From the NCBI GenBank assembly GCA_016713175.1, contig JADJPQ010000009.1:124001-188000 (forward strand): DNA of 64,000 bases, read 5' to 3'. This stretch comes from Planctomycetota bacterium. GTDB taxonomy: Bacteria > Planctomycetota > UBA1135 > UBA2386. Below the pieces are notes generated by a model. The model was not told where the DNA came from and made no database searches. It was given only the letters and a program-made list of their open reading frames with translations. Below, piece by piece: positions 11,342 to 20,925 of the stretch (within the stretch, counting starts at the first letter, position 1; every line of letters starts with the position of its first letter). Made by a program: the position numbers and the translations under genes.

Positions 11342-13867
11342 TCAGAACTCGGCAGCGCTGCCGGGTCCGTGGTATCGCGAGTTGCCGAACCAGTCCGCCT
11401 CTCGCGCCCGCGTCAGACCACCGAGCGTCGGCTGGAACTCGAGCCGGAAGCTGGTCTCGTCGGTGAACGGGTCATAGCCGACGCCGATCTGGATGGTCCA
11501 ATCGTGGTCGATGCGTTGCAGGCCGAACGACCACGTCAGCCAATCGTCGCGATCGAGGTCGTACTGGCTGCCGGTGAACACGTTCCAGCGCGACAGCAAG
11601 GAGGTGCTGGCGCCGACCCCGACGGCGCCGTCGACCGCACGATCGGTCCGGTAGTCGAACGTCCAGTTGACGCCCGCCAAAGGCCCGACGCGCACCTCGG
11701 TGTTGCGCGTGCGCATGCCGCGCTCCCAATCGTGCTCGCCTTCGAATCCGAAGGCGAAACCGGGCAGCGGGATCCAGCGCGTGCGCGGCCGGATCAGCAG
11801 ATCGTAGGAGAACAGCCCGACCTGCTCGCCGCCGTTGTCGCGCGCGGCATCCGGCCAGAAGTCCTGCGCCAGGTCGAGGAAGATGAAGTCGCGAGTGCGG
11901 GCCCTGCCGCCGCGGATCGGTTCCATCTCCTGCAACAGATTGCGCACTTCCAGACGCACCAGCTGACGTTCGGTCAGCGCATCGATCGGATCGAATTGAC
12001 GGTAATCGCCGGGTTCGCCTTCGACATGGAACCGGTCCGCGAACGTGACGATCGGCGACAGCACATGCCGATAGCCGATCTGCGAACCGTCTTCGGCGAA
12101 CAGGCTCCACGTGCGGCTCAGCCGCGTGCCGGCGCGCACGCCGACCTCGAAAGCCAGCCGGTCTTCGGCACGGCCGTCCGCGGCATGGTCGAACCACGTC
12201 AGCCGGGTGTTCGCGTACGGCCGCAGCGACACCGGACCCAGCGGCATCGGCGCCGACAGTTCGAACACCTGATCGGCGCGGAAGGTCCGGTCGGCGACAC
12301 GGCTGCCGAAGCGATCATCGAAGTCGGAGCGCCGCTGGCCCAGCTCGGTGCTGGCATCGAACACGATCGGCGTGGCCCACGGCGTCGTCGCGACGGTCTC
12401 GGCCAGCCAGTGGAACGTCGCCACCGGCAGTTCCTCGACGAACGCCGGGGCCAGGCCGCGGTCGTCGCGGTACGAGAAGCTGTCCAGGTTCCAACGGCCG
12501 TTGATCGTCAGCAACCGGTTGTCGTCGGCGTGGTGCAGGTAGACCGAAGTCTCCGGTGCCTCGCGATCGTGGTAGTCGCCGCGGAAGAACTCCGAATACA
12601 CCGCCTCGTCGCCAGCCTGGAAGGCCTCGAGGTCGAGATGGGTGTGGCTCCCCAGATGCACGCGGTTCTGCGTGCGCAGCTGATAGCGGTTCCGGTCGGT
12701 GACCCGGTCGCCGTCGATGCGGTCGACGACCTCGCGGATGTTCGGCCCGTCGTCGTCCATCCAGAAGACGTCGCTGCGGCCTTCGTAGAGGCCCTTCGCG
12801 CGGTAGCTCAACTCGCCGTCGAGCGGGAAGCCGCGCTTTTCGATCCAGCCGACGCCAAGTCCCCAGTCGCCGCGGAACTCGTGCGCCGGCCGCCCGGTCA
12901 ACAACTCGTGCAGGCCGCCGCCGGTGCCGTTCCACGTCAACCCGAGATCGACTTTCAGTCGCGCGCCTTCCTTCTCGGAATAGCCGGCCGACGCGCGCCG
13001 GATCGGAAACTCACTCTGGTCGTCGGAGAAGAAGTGTGCATCCGGCAACGGGATCACCCGACTGCCGGAGATCTGCAACCAGTTGTCGCGGCCACGCACT
13101 TCGAACTGATCGCCACGCTCGATCACCTCGACCTCGCCGCTGACGACGGCAACGTGCGGTTCGCCAGCGGTGCACGATGTGAACGTCAGATCGCGGCCGC
13201 TCCAGCGCGAACCTTCCTTGACCAGCTTCGGGCCACGGACCGTCAGCACCCGTTCACCATCGCGACCGGCGGTCACGTAGCGCAGCTCGGCCTGCTCGAC
13301 GACCATCCGATCGTCGGCGGGCGAGATCCACGCGCGCTCGGCGCGGATCACCTCGACGCCATCGCGCAGCACGATGACACCGCCCTCGAAGTACAGGTAG
13401 CGCGGCAGTTCGAGCGCGAGCGCCTGGTCGTCACCGACCGGCGCCGGCATTGCGCCGGCCGCACGCAAGAGCGAGGCCAGCCGGTCCTGCAGCACCTGCG
13501 GCGTCAACCGGCGCCTGGCCTCGGGCAGCGGCAGACCGCGCCGCAGCGCGCCACCATCGGTGCCATCCACCTGCGCCAGCAGCGTGCGTTCGCCATCCAG
13601 ATCGGACAGTGCCAACGCCCGCTGCGCGCGGATCTCGATGCCGCGATCGGGCAGACGCAAGCGCAGACCGCCGTAGAACACCCATTCCCGATGATCGCCC
13701 TGCACCGAACTGCTGGCGTGCACGTGATCGACCAGCAGCCGCAGCGATGGGACCGGCGCCATCGTGACCGGTCCGCCGGGAGCCGCCACTGCGGGCCCCG
13801 GCACCTGCGCGCACAGCGGCAGCACGCACGCGGCGGTCACCGCGGTCACCGTCAGGAACCGGGCCAT
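11342..13867 (-). CDS. lptD: LptD-like LPS-assembly outer-membrane protein
   Basis: An 841-residue exported protein with a signal peptide (VTAACVLPLCAQ). After an N-terminal OstA-like beta-rich part (residues ~40-300, with RYLYFEGGVIVLRDG and ELRYVTAG) the rest is a long run of alternating amphipathic strands with many aromatic residues, as in the LptD barrel, ending in a strand-rich tail. LptD with LptE inserts lipopolysaccharide into the outer leaflet. The ATG overlaps the stop of the LptC/OstA-like gene (TGATG), and kdsC lies one gene further upstream, so the context is Kdo/LPS export. The C-terminal residue pattern is not classical, so the symbol is given with moderate certainty. Confidence 0.72.
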   Translation of the reverse strand: MARFLTVTAVTAACVLPLCAQVPGPAVAAPGGPVTMAPVPSLRLLVDHVHASSSVQGDHREWVFYGGLRLRLPDRGIEIRAQRALALSDLDGERTLLAQVDGTDGGALRRGLPLPEARRRLTPQVLQDRLASLLRAAGAMPAPVGDDQALALELPRYLYFEGGVIVLRDGVEVIRAERAWISPADDRMVVEQAELRYVTAGRDGERVLTVRGPKLVKEGSRWSGRDLTFTSCTAGEPHVAVVSGEVEVIERGDQFEVRGRDNWLQISGSRVIPLPDAHFFSDDQSEFPIRRASAGYSEKEGARLKVDLGLTWNGTGGGLHELLTGRPAHEFRGDWGLGVGWIEKRGFPLDGELSYRAKGLYEGRSDVFWMDDDGPNIREVVDRIDGDRVTDRNRYQLRTQNRVHLGSHTHLDLEAFQAGDEAVYSEFFRGDYHDREAPETSVYLHHADDNRLLTINGRWNLDSFSYRDDRGLAPAFVEELPVATFHWLAETVATTPWATPIVFDASTELGQRRSDFDDRFGSRVADRTFRADQVFELSAPMPLGPVSLRPYANTRLTWFDHAADGRAEDRLAFEVGVRAGTRLSRTWSLFAEDGSQIGYRHVLSPIVTFADRFHVEGEPGDYRQFDPIDALTERQLVRLEVRNLLQEMEPIRGGRARTRDFIFLDLAQDFWPDAARDNGGEQVGLFSYDLLIRPRTRWIPLPGFAFGFEGEHDWERGMRTRNTEVRVGPLAGVNWTFDYRTDRAVDGAVGVGASTSLLSRWNVFTGSQYDLDRDDWLTWSFGLQRIDHDWTIQIGVGYDPFTDETSFRLEFQPTLGGLTRAREADWFGNSRYHGPGSAAEF

Positions 13868-16779
13868 CAGCGCACCTTCTCCGCGACCGCCGGCCGTTGT
13901 TCGAAGCGACCGTCGTACGAATCGACCGACAGCGTCGTGTAGTTCGCTTCGAGATGCCGCGACCGGAAGTACTGGCCGTCGGGCAGCCACACTTCGGCGC
14001 CGATCGGGTCGCGCACGATGCAACGCTGCCAGGCCAGGTCGATCTCGAGTTCGCGACAGCGGGCGCGGATGCGGGGCCAATCGAGACGCACGTCGCCGGT
14101 GGCGAGCAGACGCTGCACTTCGCCGGTGCGCGCATTCCGTCGCAGCTCGAGCTGTTCGGTGGCGATCTGCAGGCCCGCCGGATCCGCGCTGCCATCGGGC
14201 AGCAGCCCCTGCGCCGTCACCGGACCGCGGAACGCCACCGCATCGGGCAACACCTCGATCTCGCCGCGGCAATGCGCGCGCAGATCGGTCCACGCCGACG
14301 ACGAGGCGCCGCCACCGCGCAGTTCGACATCGGGGATCAGGAAGTTCGATCGGCCGGGGAAGGTCGGCAGCACGACCAGACGCTCCTCGGCGCGCTGGAA
14401 GCGCACGCGGGCTCCGTGGGCGACGACTTCGCGACCACCGGCGCCGCGCCGGCGCACTTCGGCCGGCCGCAGCGATTCCGGGTCGCCGGCGACCAACCCC
14501 GCGTCGGCCCCGGCGGCGACGACGAGGCGTTCGCCGTGACCGGTGATCACGCCATGATCCGAGTCCTCGATCTGCAGTTCCTGCACCTGGTCGGCCAGCA
14601 GCCATGGCAACGCGGCCGTGCGATGCACGACCATCGCAAGACCGCGCGGCAGGCCGGCACCGTGCGCCGCCAGAGCCAGCGGCGTGATCGCGAACGGCAC
14701 GAACCGCACGCGGGCGGCGGTCGCGGCGATCTTGCTGACCGGTGCCCCGGGGTCACGCTGCACGGTGCCGCGCAACGACACCGCCGCTGCCGTGGAGCCG
14801 ATTGCATCCAACAGGGCCAGGCGATGGCCGACGGCATGGATCTCGATGCCGGGCGCCCGCAGCGCCACGGATTCGGCGCTGCCGTCCTGGCGCCGGCGCA
14901 TGAAGTCGAGGCCGGGCAACACGTGCTCCGGATCGACCGCCACCGCGCCGATCGCCGTCGCTGGCTGCAACCGCCACGCGTGCGGTCCGATCTTCCGGAT
15001 CTCGGTCGCTGCCGCGGTCAAGCGCCAGTCGTCGCGCGCCGCAGCCACCCGCAGCGGCGGTCCGCCCGCCGTGAGATCGTCGATGCGCTTGCCGTCGGTC
15101 CGCAGATCCAGCCGATCGACGTTGGTCAACTCGAACGGATCGGTACCGGAACGGACGGTGATGGCCGGTGTCGGCGCCCGCAGATGCGCGAACGACCTGC
15201 CGGCGGGATCGCGCTCGAGCCGGCAGACGCCGCTGCCGGTCACGCGCAGGTCCCCGTGTTGCAACACGTACTGATGCGTCGCCGAGTTCGCCGCCGCCAG
15301 GTCTGGCGGACCCAGCCGCAACGTCTCGCCGCCTGCTCCGCGCAACAACCACAACCCGTCATTGCCATCGAGCACCAGCTGTTCGTCATTGCCGGCGGCG
15401 GCGCGTTCGACATGCACGATGCCGAATCCCCGTGCGGCCAAGGCTTCGCTGCCTTCGGTCTTGAACACGTGGAGTCCCCGCGACGCGGTCAGACTGGTGC
15501 CGTCACCGACGTCGGCCTGGGTCTCGCCGGCAAACACCGCGATCCGCGTGTCGTACAACGGCCGCAACGCGCTGCGCGGGAACCCGAACGACGCCATCGC
15601 CGCACCGATCCGTTCGCCGGGCAACACCAGATGCAGCCGCCGCGACGTCGAGAACGTCGCCGCACGACCGGTGCGCGGGTCCGTCTGCGTCAGCGTGTTG
15701 CTGGCACCGCCGGCCGCGAACAACCACGGTTGACCCGACGATCCCGGCACCACCGTCAGGCGCTGCGTGGCGAGATCCAGACCTTCGGCCTGCACCCGCA
15801 CCGGCTGGCCCTCGATCCGCAACAACCGCCAGGTCGCCGACTCGCGCGCCCGCTCCCCCGGCGTCGGCGCCGCCAACCGTTCGCGCCGCAACCAGCCGCT
15901 GAGGTGATCGCCGCGCACGGTCGCCGCCGCCAGCGCCTTGCCGGCCATCGCCGCGCCCGATCGCATCGTCACCAGCACGTCGCGATCGACGGTCAGCAGC
16001 GCGGTGCCGGCACGGACCTGTTCGACCCACAGCATCCGGCCCTGCGCGGCCACCGCGATCGCCTGCGCCTCGATCCGCGGCTGTTGCAGGATCGCGATCT
16101 CGACCTGCACGACCGCACCATCGGAATCGCGGGTCATCCGCGCCTCGAGGCCAAGACCGCGCATCGACGCCGGCCGCTCGCCGCCGACCACCAGGGTCAC
16201 CGGGTCGGTCGGACGTTCGGTCTCGAGCACGATCGCATCGTCGGCCAGCCGCGCGCGGATCTGGCCACCTTCGAGCCGGAACGGTCCACTGCGCGCGCCC
16301 GGCTCCGCCGCCAGCACCGCGTCGCGCAACTGCACGTGCTTGTCCTGGCGCAGCGACGGACTGCCGTTCTGGTCGCGGCCGAGCTCGACCAGCGCCGTCT
16401 TCGCCGTCAGCCGCGCCGCCGGTCGGCCGCGGTCGAAGATCAGCATGTCGGCGTCGTCGAGTTGCTGCCGGCCATCCCCGAGCGGACGACTGTCGCGGCA
16501 CCGCAATTCGTAGGCGCGATGCTCGAGCACGCGATCACCGACCCGTTCGCGCCGGCCGGGGGCGCGCAGTTCCAAGGCACCACTGACCGCGATGCCGATC
16601 TCGGTCGTCCCCTGTTTGACCGGCACGACGCCGGGCTGCGGCGCCTGCCGCGGCGGACTCTCCACCGCCGCGCCATCACCGCCGCCTTTCGCATCGACCG
16701 GTTGCTCGTCGCCAGCGGCCCACCACACCAGCAACGAGCCGATCGCGACCAGCAGCAGGAACGCCAGCACGCGCTTCAT
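13867..16779 (-). CDS. Very large LptC/OstA-like periplasmic protein
   Basis: A 970-residue protein anchored by one N-terminal helix (MKRVLAFLLLVAIGSLLVWW), otherwise predicted beta-rich and soluble. The topology and gene position (between kdsC and lptD) are those of LptC, which passes LPS from the inner-membrane ABC complex to the LptA bridge. LptC is usually about 190 residues and LptA about 180, so this protein is about five times too long; repeated strand patterns such as LRVTGSGVCRLER and LLATGDVRLDWPR resemble OstA/LptA units in series. It could be a continuous LPS bridge. Family membership is inferred from context and strand pattern, not from a clear motif. ATGA overlap with kdsC. Confidence 0.6.
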   Translation of the reverse strand: MKRVLAFLLLVAIGSLLVWWAAGDEQPVDAKGGGDGAAVESPPRQAPQPGVVPVKQGTTEIGIAVSGALELRAPGRRERVGDRVLEHRAYELRCRDSRPLGDGRQQLDDADMLIFDRGRPAARLTAKTALVELGRDQNGSPSLRQDKHVQLRDAVLAAEPGARSGPFRLEGGQIRARLADDAIVLETERPTDPVTLVVGGERPASMRGLGLEARMTRDSDGAVVQVEIAILQQPRIEAQAIAVAAQGRMLWVEQVRAGTALLTVDRDVLVTMRSGAAMAGKALAAATVRGDHLSGWLRRERLAAPTPGERARESATWRLLRIEGQPVRVQAEGLDLATQRLTVVPGSSGQPWLFAAGGASNTLTQTDPRTGRAATFSTSRRLHLVLPGERIGAAMASFGFPRSALRPLYDTRIAVFAGETQADVGDGTSLTASRGLHVFKTEGSEALAARGFGIVHVERAAAGNDEQLVLDGNDGLWLLRGAGGETLRLGPPDLAAANSATHQYVLQHGDLRVTGSGVCRLERDPAGRSFAHLRAPTPAITVRSGTDPFELTNVDRLDLRTDGKRIDDLTAGGPPLRVAAARDDWRLTAAATEIRKIGPHAWRLQPATAIGAVAVDPEHVLPGLDFMRRRQDGSAESVALRAPGIEIHAVGHRLALLDAIGSTAAAVSLRGTVQRDPGAPVSKIAATAARVRFVPFAITPLALAAHGAGLPRGLAMVVHRTAALPWLLADQVQELQIEDSDHGVITGHGERLVVAAGADAGLVAGDPESLRPAEVRRRGAGGREVVAHGARVRFQRAEERLVVLPTFPGRSNFLIPDVELRGGGASSSAWTDLRAHCRGEIEVLPDAVAFRGPVTAQGLLPDGSADPAGLQIATEQLELRRNARTGEVQRLLATGDVRLDWPRIRARCRELEIDLAWQRCIVRDPIGAEVWLPDGQYFRSRHLEANYTTLSVDSYDGRFEQRPAVAEKVR

Positions 16780-17339
16780 GGCAGTCCCTCCTTCGCCACG
16801 ATCGCGTCCCACGCGCCGCGCGCGCGCAGCAGCACTTCGATGACGTCGCGCACCGCGCCGAAACCGGCCGGCCGTTCGGCGACGTAGTGGCATACGGTTT
16901 TCACTTCGCGCCGCCCTTCCGGCACCGTTGCCGCAAAGCCGACCTGACGCAGGATCTGCAGATCGAGCAGATCGTCGCCGACATAGGCCACTTGCGCCGC
17001 CGGCAACTGCAGCCGCCGCAGGATGTCGGCGAACACCGCCGCCTTGTCCACGCGGCCGAGCCAGACCTCGTGCACGCCGAGTTCCTTGGCCCGGCGGGCC
17101 ACCGTCTCGGCGCCTCGCCCCGACACGAACCCGGACCGGCCACCGGCCCGATGCCAGTAGAAGATGCCAGCCGCATCCTGGACATGGAACGACTTGTACT
17201 CGGCGCCCGATGGATCGAACCAGATGCGACCGTCGGTCAGCACGCCGTCGACGTCGAGCAACAGCAGCTGCACCGCGGCCAGCACCGAGATGTCGGGCAA
17301 CGGGCGACCGGCGGTCGATGGGCCTGGACCCGGACTCAT
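16776..17339 (-). CDS. kdsC: 3-deoxy-D-manno-octulosonate 8-phosphate phosphatase (KdsC, HAD family)
   Basis: A 187-residue HAD hydrolase that removes phosphate from Kdo 8-phosphate to make Kdo for the LPS core. The N-terminal motif I is LLLDVDGVLTDGRIWFD with both aspartates; FVSGRGAETVARRAKELGV matches the KdsC motif II region, and YVGDDLLDLQILRQVGFAATV is motif IV. Size equals known KdsC. The start at 17339 is placed just upstream of the conserved block. First gene of the kdsC-lptC/OstA-lptD unit and divergent from scpA. Confidence 0.9.
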   Translation of the reverse strand: MSPGPGPSTAGRPLPDISVLAAVQLLLLDVDGVLTDGRIWFDPSGAEYKSFHVQDAAGIFYWHRAGGRSGFVSGRGAETVARRAKELGVHEVWLGRVDKAAVFADILRRLQLPAAQVAYVGDDLLDLQILRQVGFAATVPEGRREVKTVCHYVAERPAGFGAVRDVIEVLLRARGAWDAIVAKEGLP

Positions 17340-17424
17340 CCGTTCCCGTGGTCCTGCGGTGCCGGTCGTGCGGGGTGCATTCGGGCGAGCAGAGTAGCAC
17401 ACGGGCCCGCTATGCTCACCGGCG

Positions 17425-18444
17425 GTGTCGTACCGCGTCGAACTACCCGTCTTCTCCGGACCGATGGACCTGCTGCTGCACCTGGTGCGCCAGCAGGAGG
17501 TCGACATCCACGAGATCTCGATCGCGCGGATCCTGGGCGATTACCTGAAGCACCTCGACGTGCTGCAGAACCTCGACCTGGCCGACATCGGCGACTTCGT
17601 GGTGATGGCCAGCACCTTGATGGAGATCAAGTCGCGCGAACTGCTGCCGACCGAAGCGGTCGAGATCGAACAGGAACTCGATCCGCGCGACGACCTGATC
17701 CGGCGCCTGCTCGAATACAAGCGCTATCGCGACCTGGCCCGCCATCTCGACAGCCGCAGCGAACAGCGCGCCAGGCAGTCGCCGCTGGTGATCTCGGTGC
17801 CGCGCGAGCTGATCGAGGAGGAGGACGACGAACTCGACCTCGGCAACGTGCAGATCTGGGACCTGACCGCCGCGTTCGCCAAGCTGCTCGAGGAGATCGG
17901 TCAGCAGGCGACGCTGACGATCGAGAAGGAGAAGCGCGACGTCGGCTTCTACACCCGCCGGCTGCTGGACACGTTCAAGCAGCGCCGCGAAGTGAAGTTC
18001 ACCGAGATCTTCGATCGGACCGAAGGCCGTTATGGCCTGATCGGCACGCTGATCGCGCTGCTCGAGATGATGAAGCAGGGCTACCTGCGCGCGCACCAGG
18101 AGCATTGCTTTGGCGAGATCAACCTGGCCTATCGCGGCTCCGACGAAGTGACCGCCGACCAGATCCTGGCCGGCATCACCGCCGAGGAGGAGACGCGGCG
18201 GATGCAGGAGCAGGCGGCGTCGCAGGTCATCGCCGACGCCGAGGCCGCCGAACTGGCGGCGCACGGCGGCGAACTGGTGATCCCGGTGGCCCGCGCCGAG
18301 GGCGATCGCGAGGTCGAACGGTTGGTCGACGATGCGGAGGATGTGGACGAAGAGGATCCGCTCGACGTCGCCGACGCGGAGGACGACAACGACGAGCCGG
18401 ACGAAGAAGACGCCTTGCCGCCGCGCACGCTCGAGATGGGCTGA
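17425..18444 (+). CDS. scpA: Segregation and condensation protein A
   Basis: A 339-residue kleisin subunit that bridges SMC head domains together with ScpB in chromosome condensation. The start block VELPVFSGPMDLLLHLVRQQ is the ScpA signature, followed by EISIARILGDYL and the helical middle part; the winged-helix end is near FGEINLAYRG. After residue ~280 there is an acidic tail (many Asp/Glu) that lengthens it beyond the common 250 residues. It begins with GTG. scpB is not in the window. Divergent from kdsC with an 85-base gap that must hold both promoters. Confidence 0.92.
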   Translation: MSYRVELPVFSGPMDLLLHLVRQQEVDIHEISIARILGDYLKHLDVLQNLDLADIGDFVVMASTLMEIKSRELLPTEAVEIEQELDPRDDLIRRLLEYKRYRDLARHLDSRSEQRARQSPLVISVPRELIEEEDDELDLGNVQIWDLTAAFAKLLEEIGQQATLTIEKEKRDVGFYTRRLLDTFKQRREVKFTEIFDRTEGRYGLIGTLIALLEMMKQGYLRAHQEHCFGEINLAYRGSDEVTADQILAGITAEEETRRMQEQAASQVIADAEAAELAAHGGELVIPVARAEGDREVERLVDDAEDVDEEDPLDVADAEDDNDEPDEEDALPPRTLEMG

Positions 18445-18451
18445 GCCGGCT

Positions 18452-18523
18452 GCTCCGGTCCGGAGCGGTGCCGGATCCCGCACCATGGGCCCTGCCGCAA
18501 AATGGAGTCGCAACTTCCATTTT
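18452..18523. terminator. Two hairpins after scpA, the second T-rich
   Basis: Eight bases after the scpA stop is a perfect palindrome, GCTCCGG-T-CCGGAGC (18452-18466). A second inverted repeat, AAAATGGA (18499-18506) and TCCATTTT (18516-18523), has a 9-base loop and runs into a T-run, the form of an intrinsic terminator that could work in both directions. Both are read directly; the terminator role is inferred. The second hairpin is strikingly AT-rich for this genome and sits at the edge of a decayed gene remnant. Confidence 0.45.
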
Positions 18524-18540
18524 TCCGACAAGACTGGAGT

Positions 18541-18808
18541 TGTGTAATCCAGATTGCTGCCACGGCGCACGCGCGATGGCGTAGAGGTCGATCTGGTGCT
18601 GTATGGGAACGCGGTCTGCACGCGATCGAAGTCAAGCGCTCGGCGGAAGTGCGCGGCCGCACCCCTCGACGGCCTGCGGTCATTCGCGGAGGACCATCCG
18701 GTCGCCAAGACCCGGCTGCTGCACGGCGGGCACAAGGCCGGTCACCGGGACGGTGTGCGGTTGCTGCCCATCGAACAAGGGCTCGCTGAGTTGGCGGCGG
18801 CTCGGTAG
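18541..18808 (+). pseudogene. Remnant of a DUF4143-type AAA ATPase (C-terminal fragment, two frameshifts)
   Basis: Three consecutive pieces of the DUF4143 domain (C-terminal part of a family of AAA+ ATPases) appear in order but in alternating frames: RRTRDGVEVDLVLYG, then a shift near 18605 to ERGLHAIEVKRSAEVRG, then a shift back near 18655-18665 to LDGLRSFAEDHPVAK and the end PIEQGLAEL, with TAG at 18806-18808. The matching family pattern is W-R-T/D-x-x-G-x-E-V-D followed by E-V-K. The ATPase domain is absent and there is no start, so this is a dead fragment. The 430 bases between the scpA stop and about 18957 hold only this and the hairpins. Confidence 0.6.
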
Positions 18809-18957
18809 GCGAAGGGACTTCAACCGGAATTCCGCGAATCCGGTCCGGGTTGTGACGGCGCCGGTCACTGGTAGTTGTCGCCCATCGCGATTCCACAGAC
18901 CGCGACCCGGTTCCCGAGTCGCGAGATCAAACGGCCTCCGTGCCGAGGAGACTTGTC

Positions 18958-19982
18958 GTGAAGACGTGCAGCTTGCCTTCGAAACTTGGTTCCCTTGTAG
19001 AAACCCCATCCGGTACCGCCGGCCGACTGTTGCGTCACCTCGCCGTTTGTGTGCTTGGCGGCGTTCTCATCGGTCAGTCCCCTTTGGCGACGGCTCCATT
19101 CCCTCCCCGGCGTGCAACCTCCCGGGAAGCCAGATCTTTTTCGATCTGAACGTCCTGAGCGGCACCGGCATCACCATCAAGAGTCTTGATGTCGAACTCT
19201 GTGACCTGCTTGCGGGACCGATCACCGTCGGAACTCGCGCGGGAACCTACTTGGCGCCGCTTGCAGACGTAACCCCGGTGATGTGGCTACCTCTCAGCGT
19301 AGGAACCGTGACTGGAAAGGGGCTGGGTTCGCTCTGTCACGTGTGTCTGACGCCGCCGATCTTCCTCGGGACAGGGCTCCATGGGGTTGTCGTGAACTTC
19401 GGAGTGCATACCAACGCTTCGACCCCGAGCTTCTTCGCGCCGCCAATCTTGACCGCCGCCAATCTCGACCTGCAGTACATCCGGGGCAAGGCGCAGCCGA
19501 TTCCGTGGCTTCCGCTCGCTCCGGGCTCCGATACGTTCAGCGGTGCATTCCACTACGAGATTGGTGCCACCGTCCCATGCCTGACTTGCGCGACCAAGGT
19601 GTCGCGTGGCGTAGGGTGCGCGAGCCCGTGTCCTCCAAACCCGACGCTGGCACTCGATTCCCATGAGCCGGTCTTGGGCGAACGACTCGACCTGGTGACC
19701 ACCGGAGCGTCGCCTTGCGCGGTGTTCGGCGCCACGGTGATCGGCTTCGTCGCCTTTCCGCCAGGGTTTGGAATCTGTTTGAACGACTGCTTGTGCAAAC
19801 AGTACGTGATACCCGATGCCACGGTCGTTGGGCTCCCGGTCGCTGGACAATGGACAACCAGCGTTCCGTTGCCATTGTCCCCGTCGCTCTGCGGGGCCGT
19901 TCTCTATGCCCAGTCCTTCACGATCGAAATGCCGTTCGCCGTGGTCAGCAGCAACTACCTCCAGCTGACTACGGGGAGTTGA
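18958..19982 (+). pseudogene. Secreted Cys-rich protein interrupted by a frameshift after its signal peptide
   Basis: GAGGAG at 18945-18950 lies 7 bases before a GTG at 18958 that opens a signal peptide (RLLRHLAVCVLGGVLIGQ) in one frame. That frame ends at 19149. The mature protein is in another frame from about 19085: it begins near PACNLPGSQIFFDLNVLSG and runs to TGA at 19980-19982, with CLTCATKVSRGVGCASPCPP and a C-terminal domain like those of the other secreted proteins here. Rejoining needs one extra base (or two fewer) around 19080-19110, where the C-rich stretch TTCCCTCCCCGG lies. Either a true mutation or a sequencing error. The mature frame has no plausible start of its own. Function unknown. 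Confidence 0.65.
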
Positions 19983-20030
19983 GGAGCGCGGCTCTGCGTC
20001 GACGCACGGATCCGGCGACGCGATAGAGCC

Positions 20031-20837
20031 TCACGAAATCGCCGGCACCCCGGCGGCAACCAGCGCACGTTCCAGGTCCGCCGCCGTTGCCGCCGCAAAC
20101 GGTTCTTGCTCGACGTAGCACCATCGCCCCCACGCCTCCGCCGCGCCGAGCGCATACGGAAACCACGGCACCGGCGTCTCGGCCGCACGCGGCATCAGCC
20201 AGGTCGCGCCGCCGGTCGTGACCATCGTCACGGTCGCCGTCATCCGCGAAAGACCCAGCCGCACCACCGCTCGCGCCCGCGCCGCCGCGTCCCCGCGCAC
20301 GCCGAGCAGGCAGAACGGCACGTTCTTGTGCACGAACTCGACACCGGTCACCGCCGGCAACCAATCGCCGCCGGCCAGCCGTTCGCCTAGTGCGGACAAG
20401 AACGGCAACCGCTCCGGGGACACATGCGCATGGGCCCACGCGATCGACGCCGCCGCGCCGATGCCGTTGACGAAGCCGGTGCCGTCGAGGCGATCGACCC
20501 AGTCGAACACCGCCGCCAGCAGTTCGAGCCCGTGTTCGCGCGTGCCGTGCTGCGGCCAGACGATCCGCTGCTCCGCCGCGAACGGATACCGGTTGGCGGT
20601 GACCGCGAATCCCCCACCCGACCACAACGTCTCCTCGGCGAGGATCCGCTCCGCGATCGACGCCCGGAACGCCGGTCGCGAGGCGGACGGCCGCCCGTGC
20701 CGCGCCGCACGATGCGGCAGACAGACCAGCTCGGCCGGCGCACCGAACACCGTCAGCCGGCGCCGCTCCGCCGCCGGGAGTGGGACCAACCCGCCGTCGC
20801 CGGCGGTCAGGGGAATCGCGAACGGATGTTCGGCCAT
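20031..20837 (-). CDS. HIT-like nucleotide transferase-type protein (uncertain)
   Basis: A 268-residue protein of unclear family. The segment NGIGAAASIAWAHAHVSPE resembles the active-site region of HIT/GalT-superfamily enzymes, where an Asn-rich loop precedes an H-x-H pair acting in nucleotidyl transfer; a further His is in VEFVHKNVPF. GDP-glucose phosphorylase-like or ATP adenylyltransferase-like activity would be the nearest suggestions, but the usual H-x-H-x-H/Q triad is not complete. The ATG at 20837 is preferred over longer reading because upstream sequence overlaps the fmt promoter region. It is divergent from fmt. Confidence 0.5.
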   Translation of the reverse strand: MAEHPFAIPLTAGDGGLVPLPAAERRRLTVFGAPAELVCLPHRAARHGRPSASRPAFRASIAERILAEETLWSGGGFAVTANRYPFAAEQRIVWPQHGTREHGLELLAAVFDWVDRLDGTGFVNGIGAAASIAWAHAHVSPERLPFLSALGERLAGGDWLPAVTGVEFVHKNVPFCLLGVRGDAAARARAVVRLGLSRMTATVTMVTTGGATWLMPRAAETPVPWFPYALGAAEAWGRWCYVEQEPFAAATAADLERALVAAGVPAIS

Positions 20838-20925
20838 GGGGCAGGACCTTTGCCTCGCATGATGACGGTCGCTACCCTCCTGGCCCAGCCTCGCGCCCCC
20901 AACCCGCCGACCACGAACTGATCCC

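Noticed and set aside
11204..13942. A 912-codon + strand frame opposite the LptD-like gene
   Set aside because: Antisense shadow with Arg/Gln/His-rich translation and no start context; the - strand gene has a signal peptide and operon overlaps.
18603..18957. Upstream part of the long open frame leading into the secreted protein
   Set aside because: No signal peptide or domain in this part, it overlaps the DUF4143 remnant, and a better ribosome site and start exist at 18958 in another frame.
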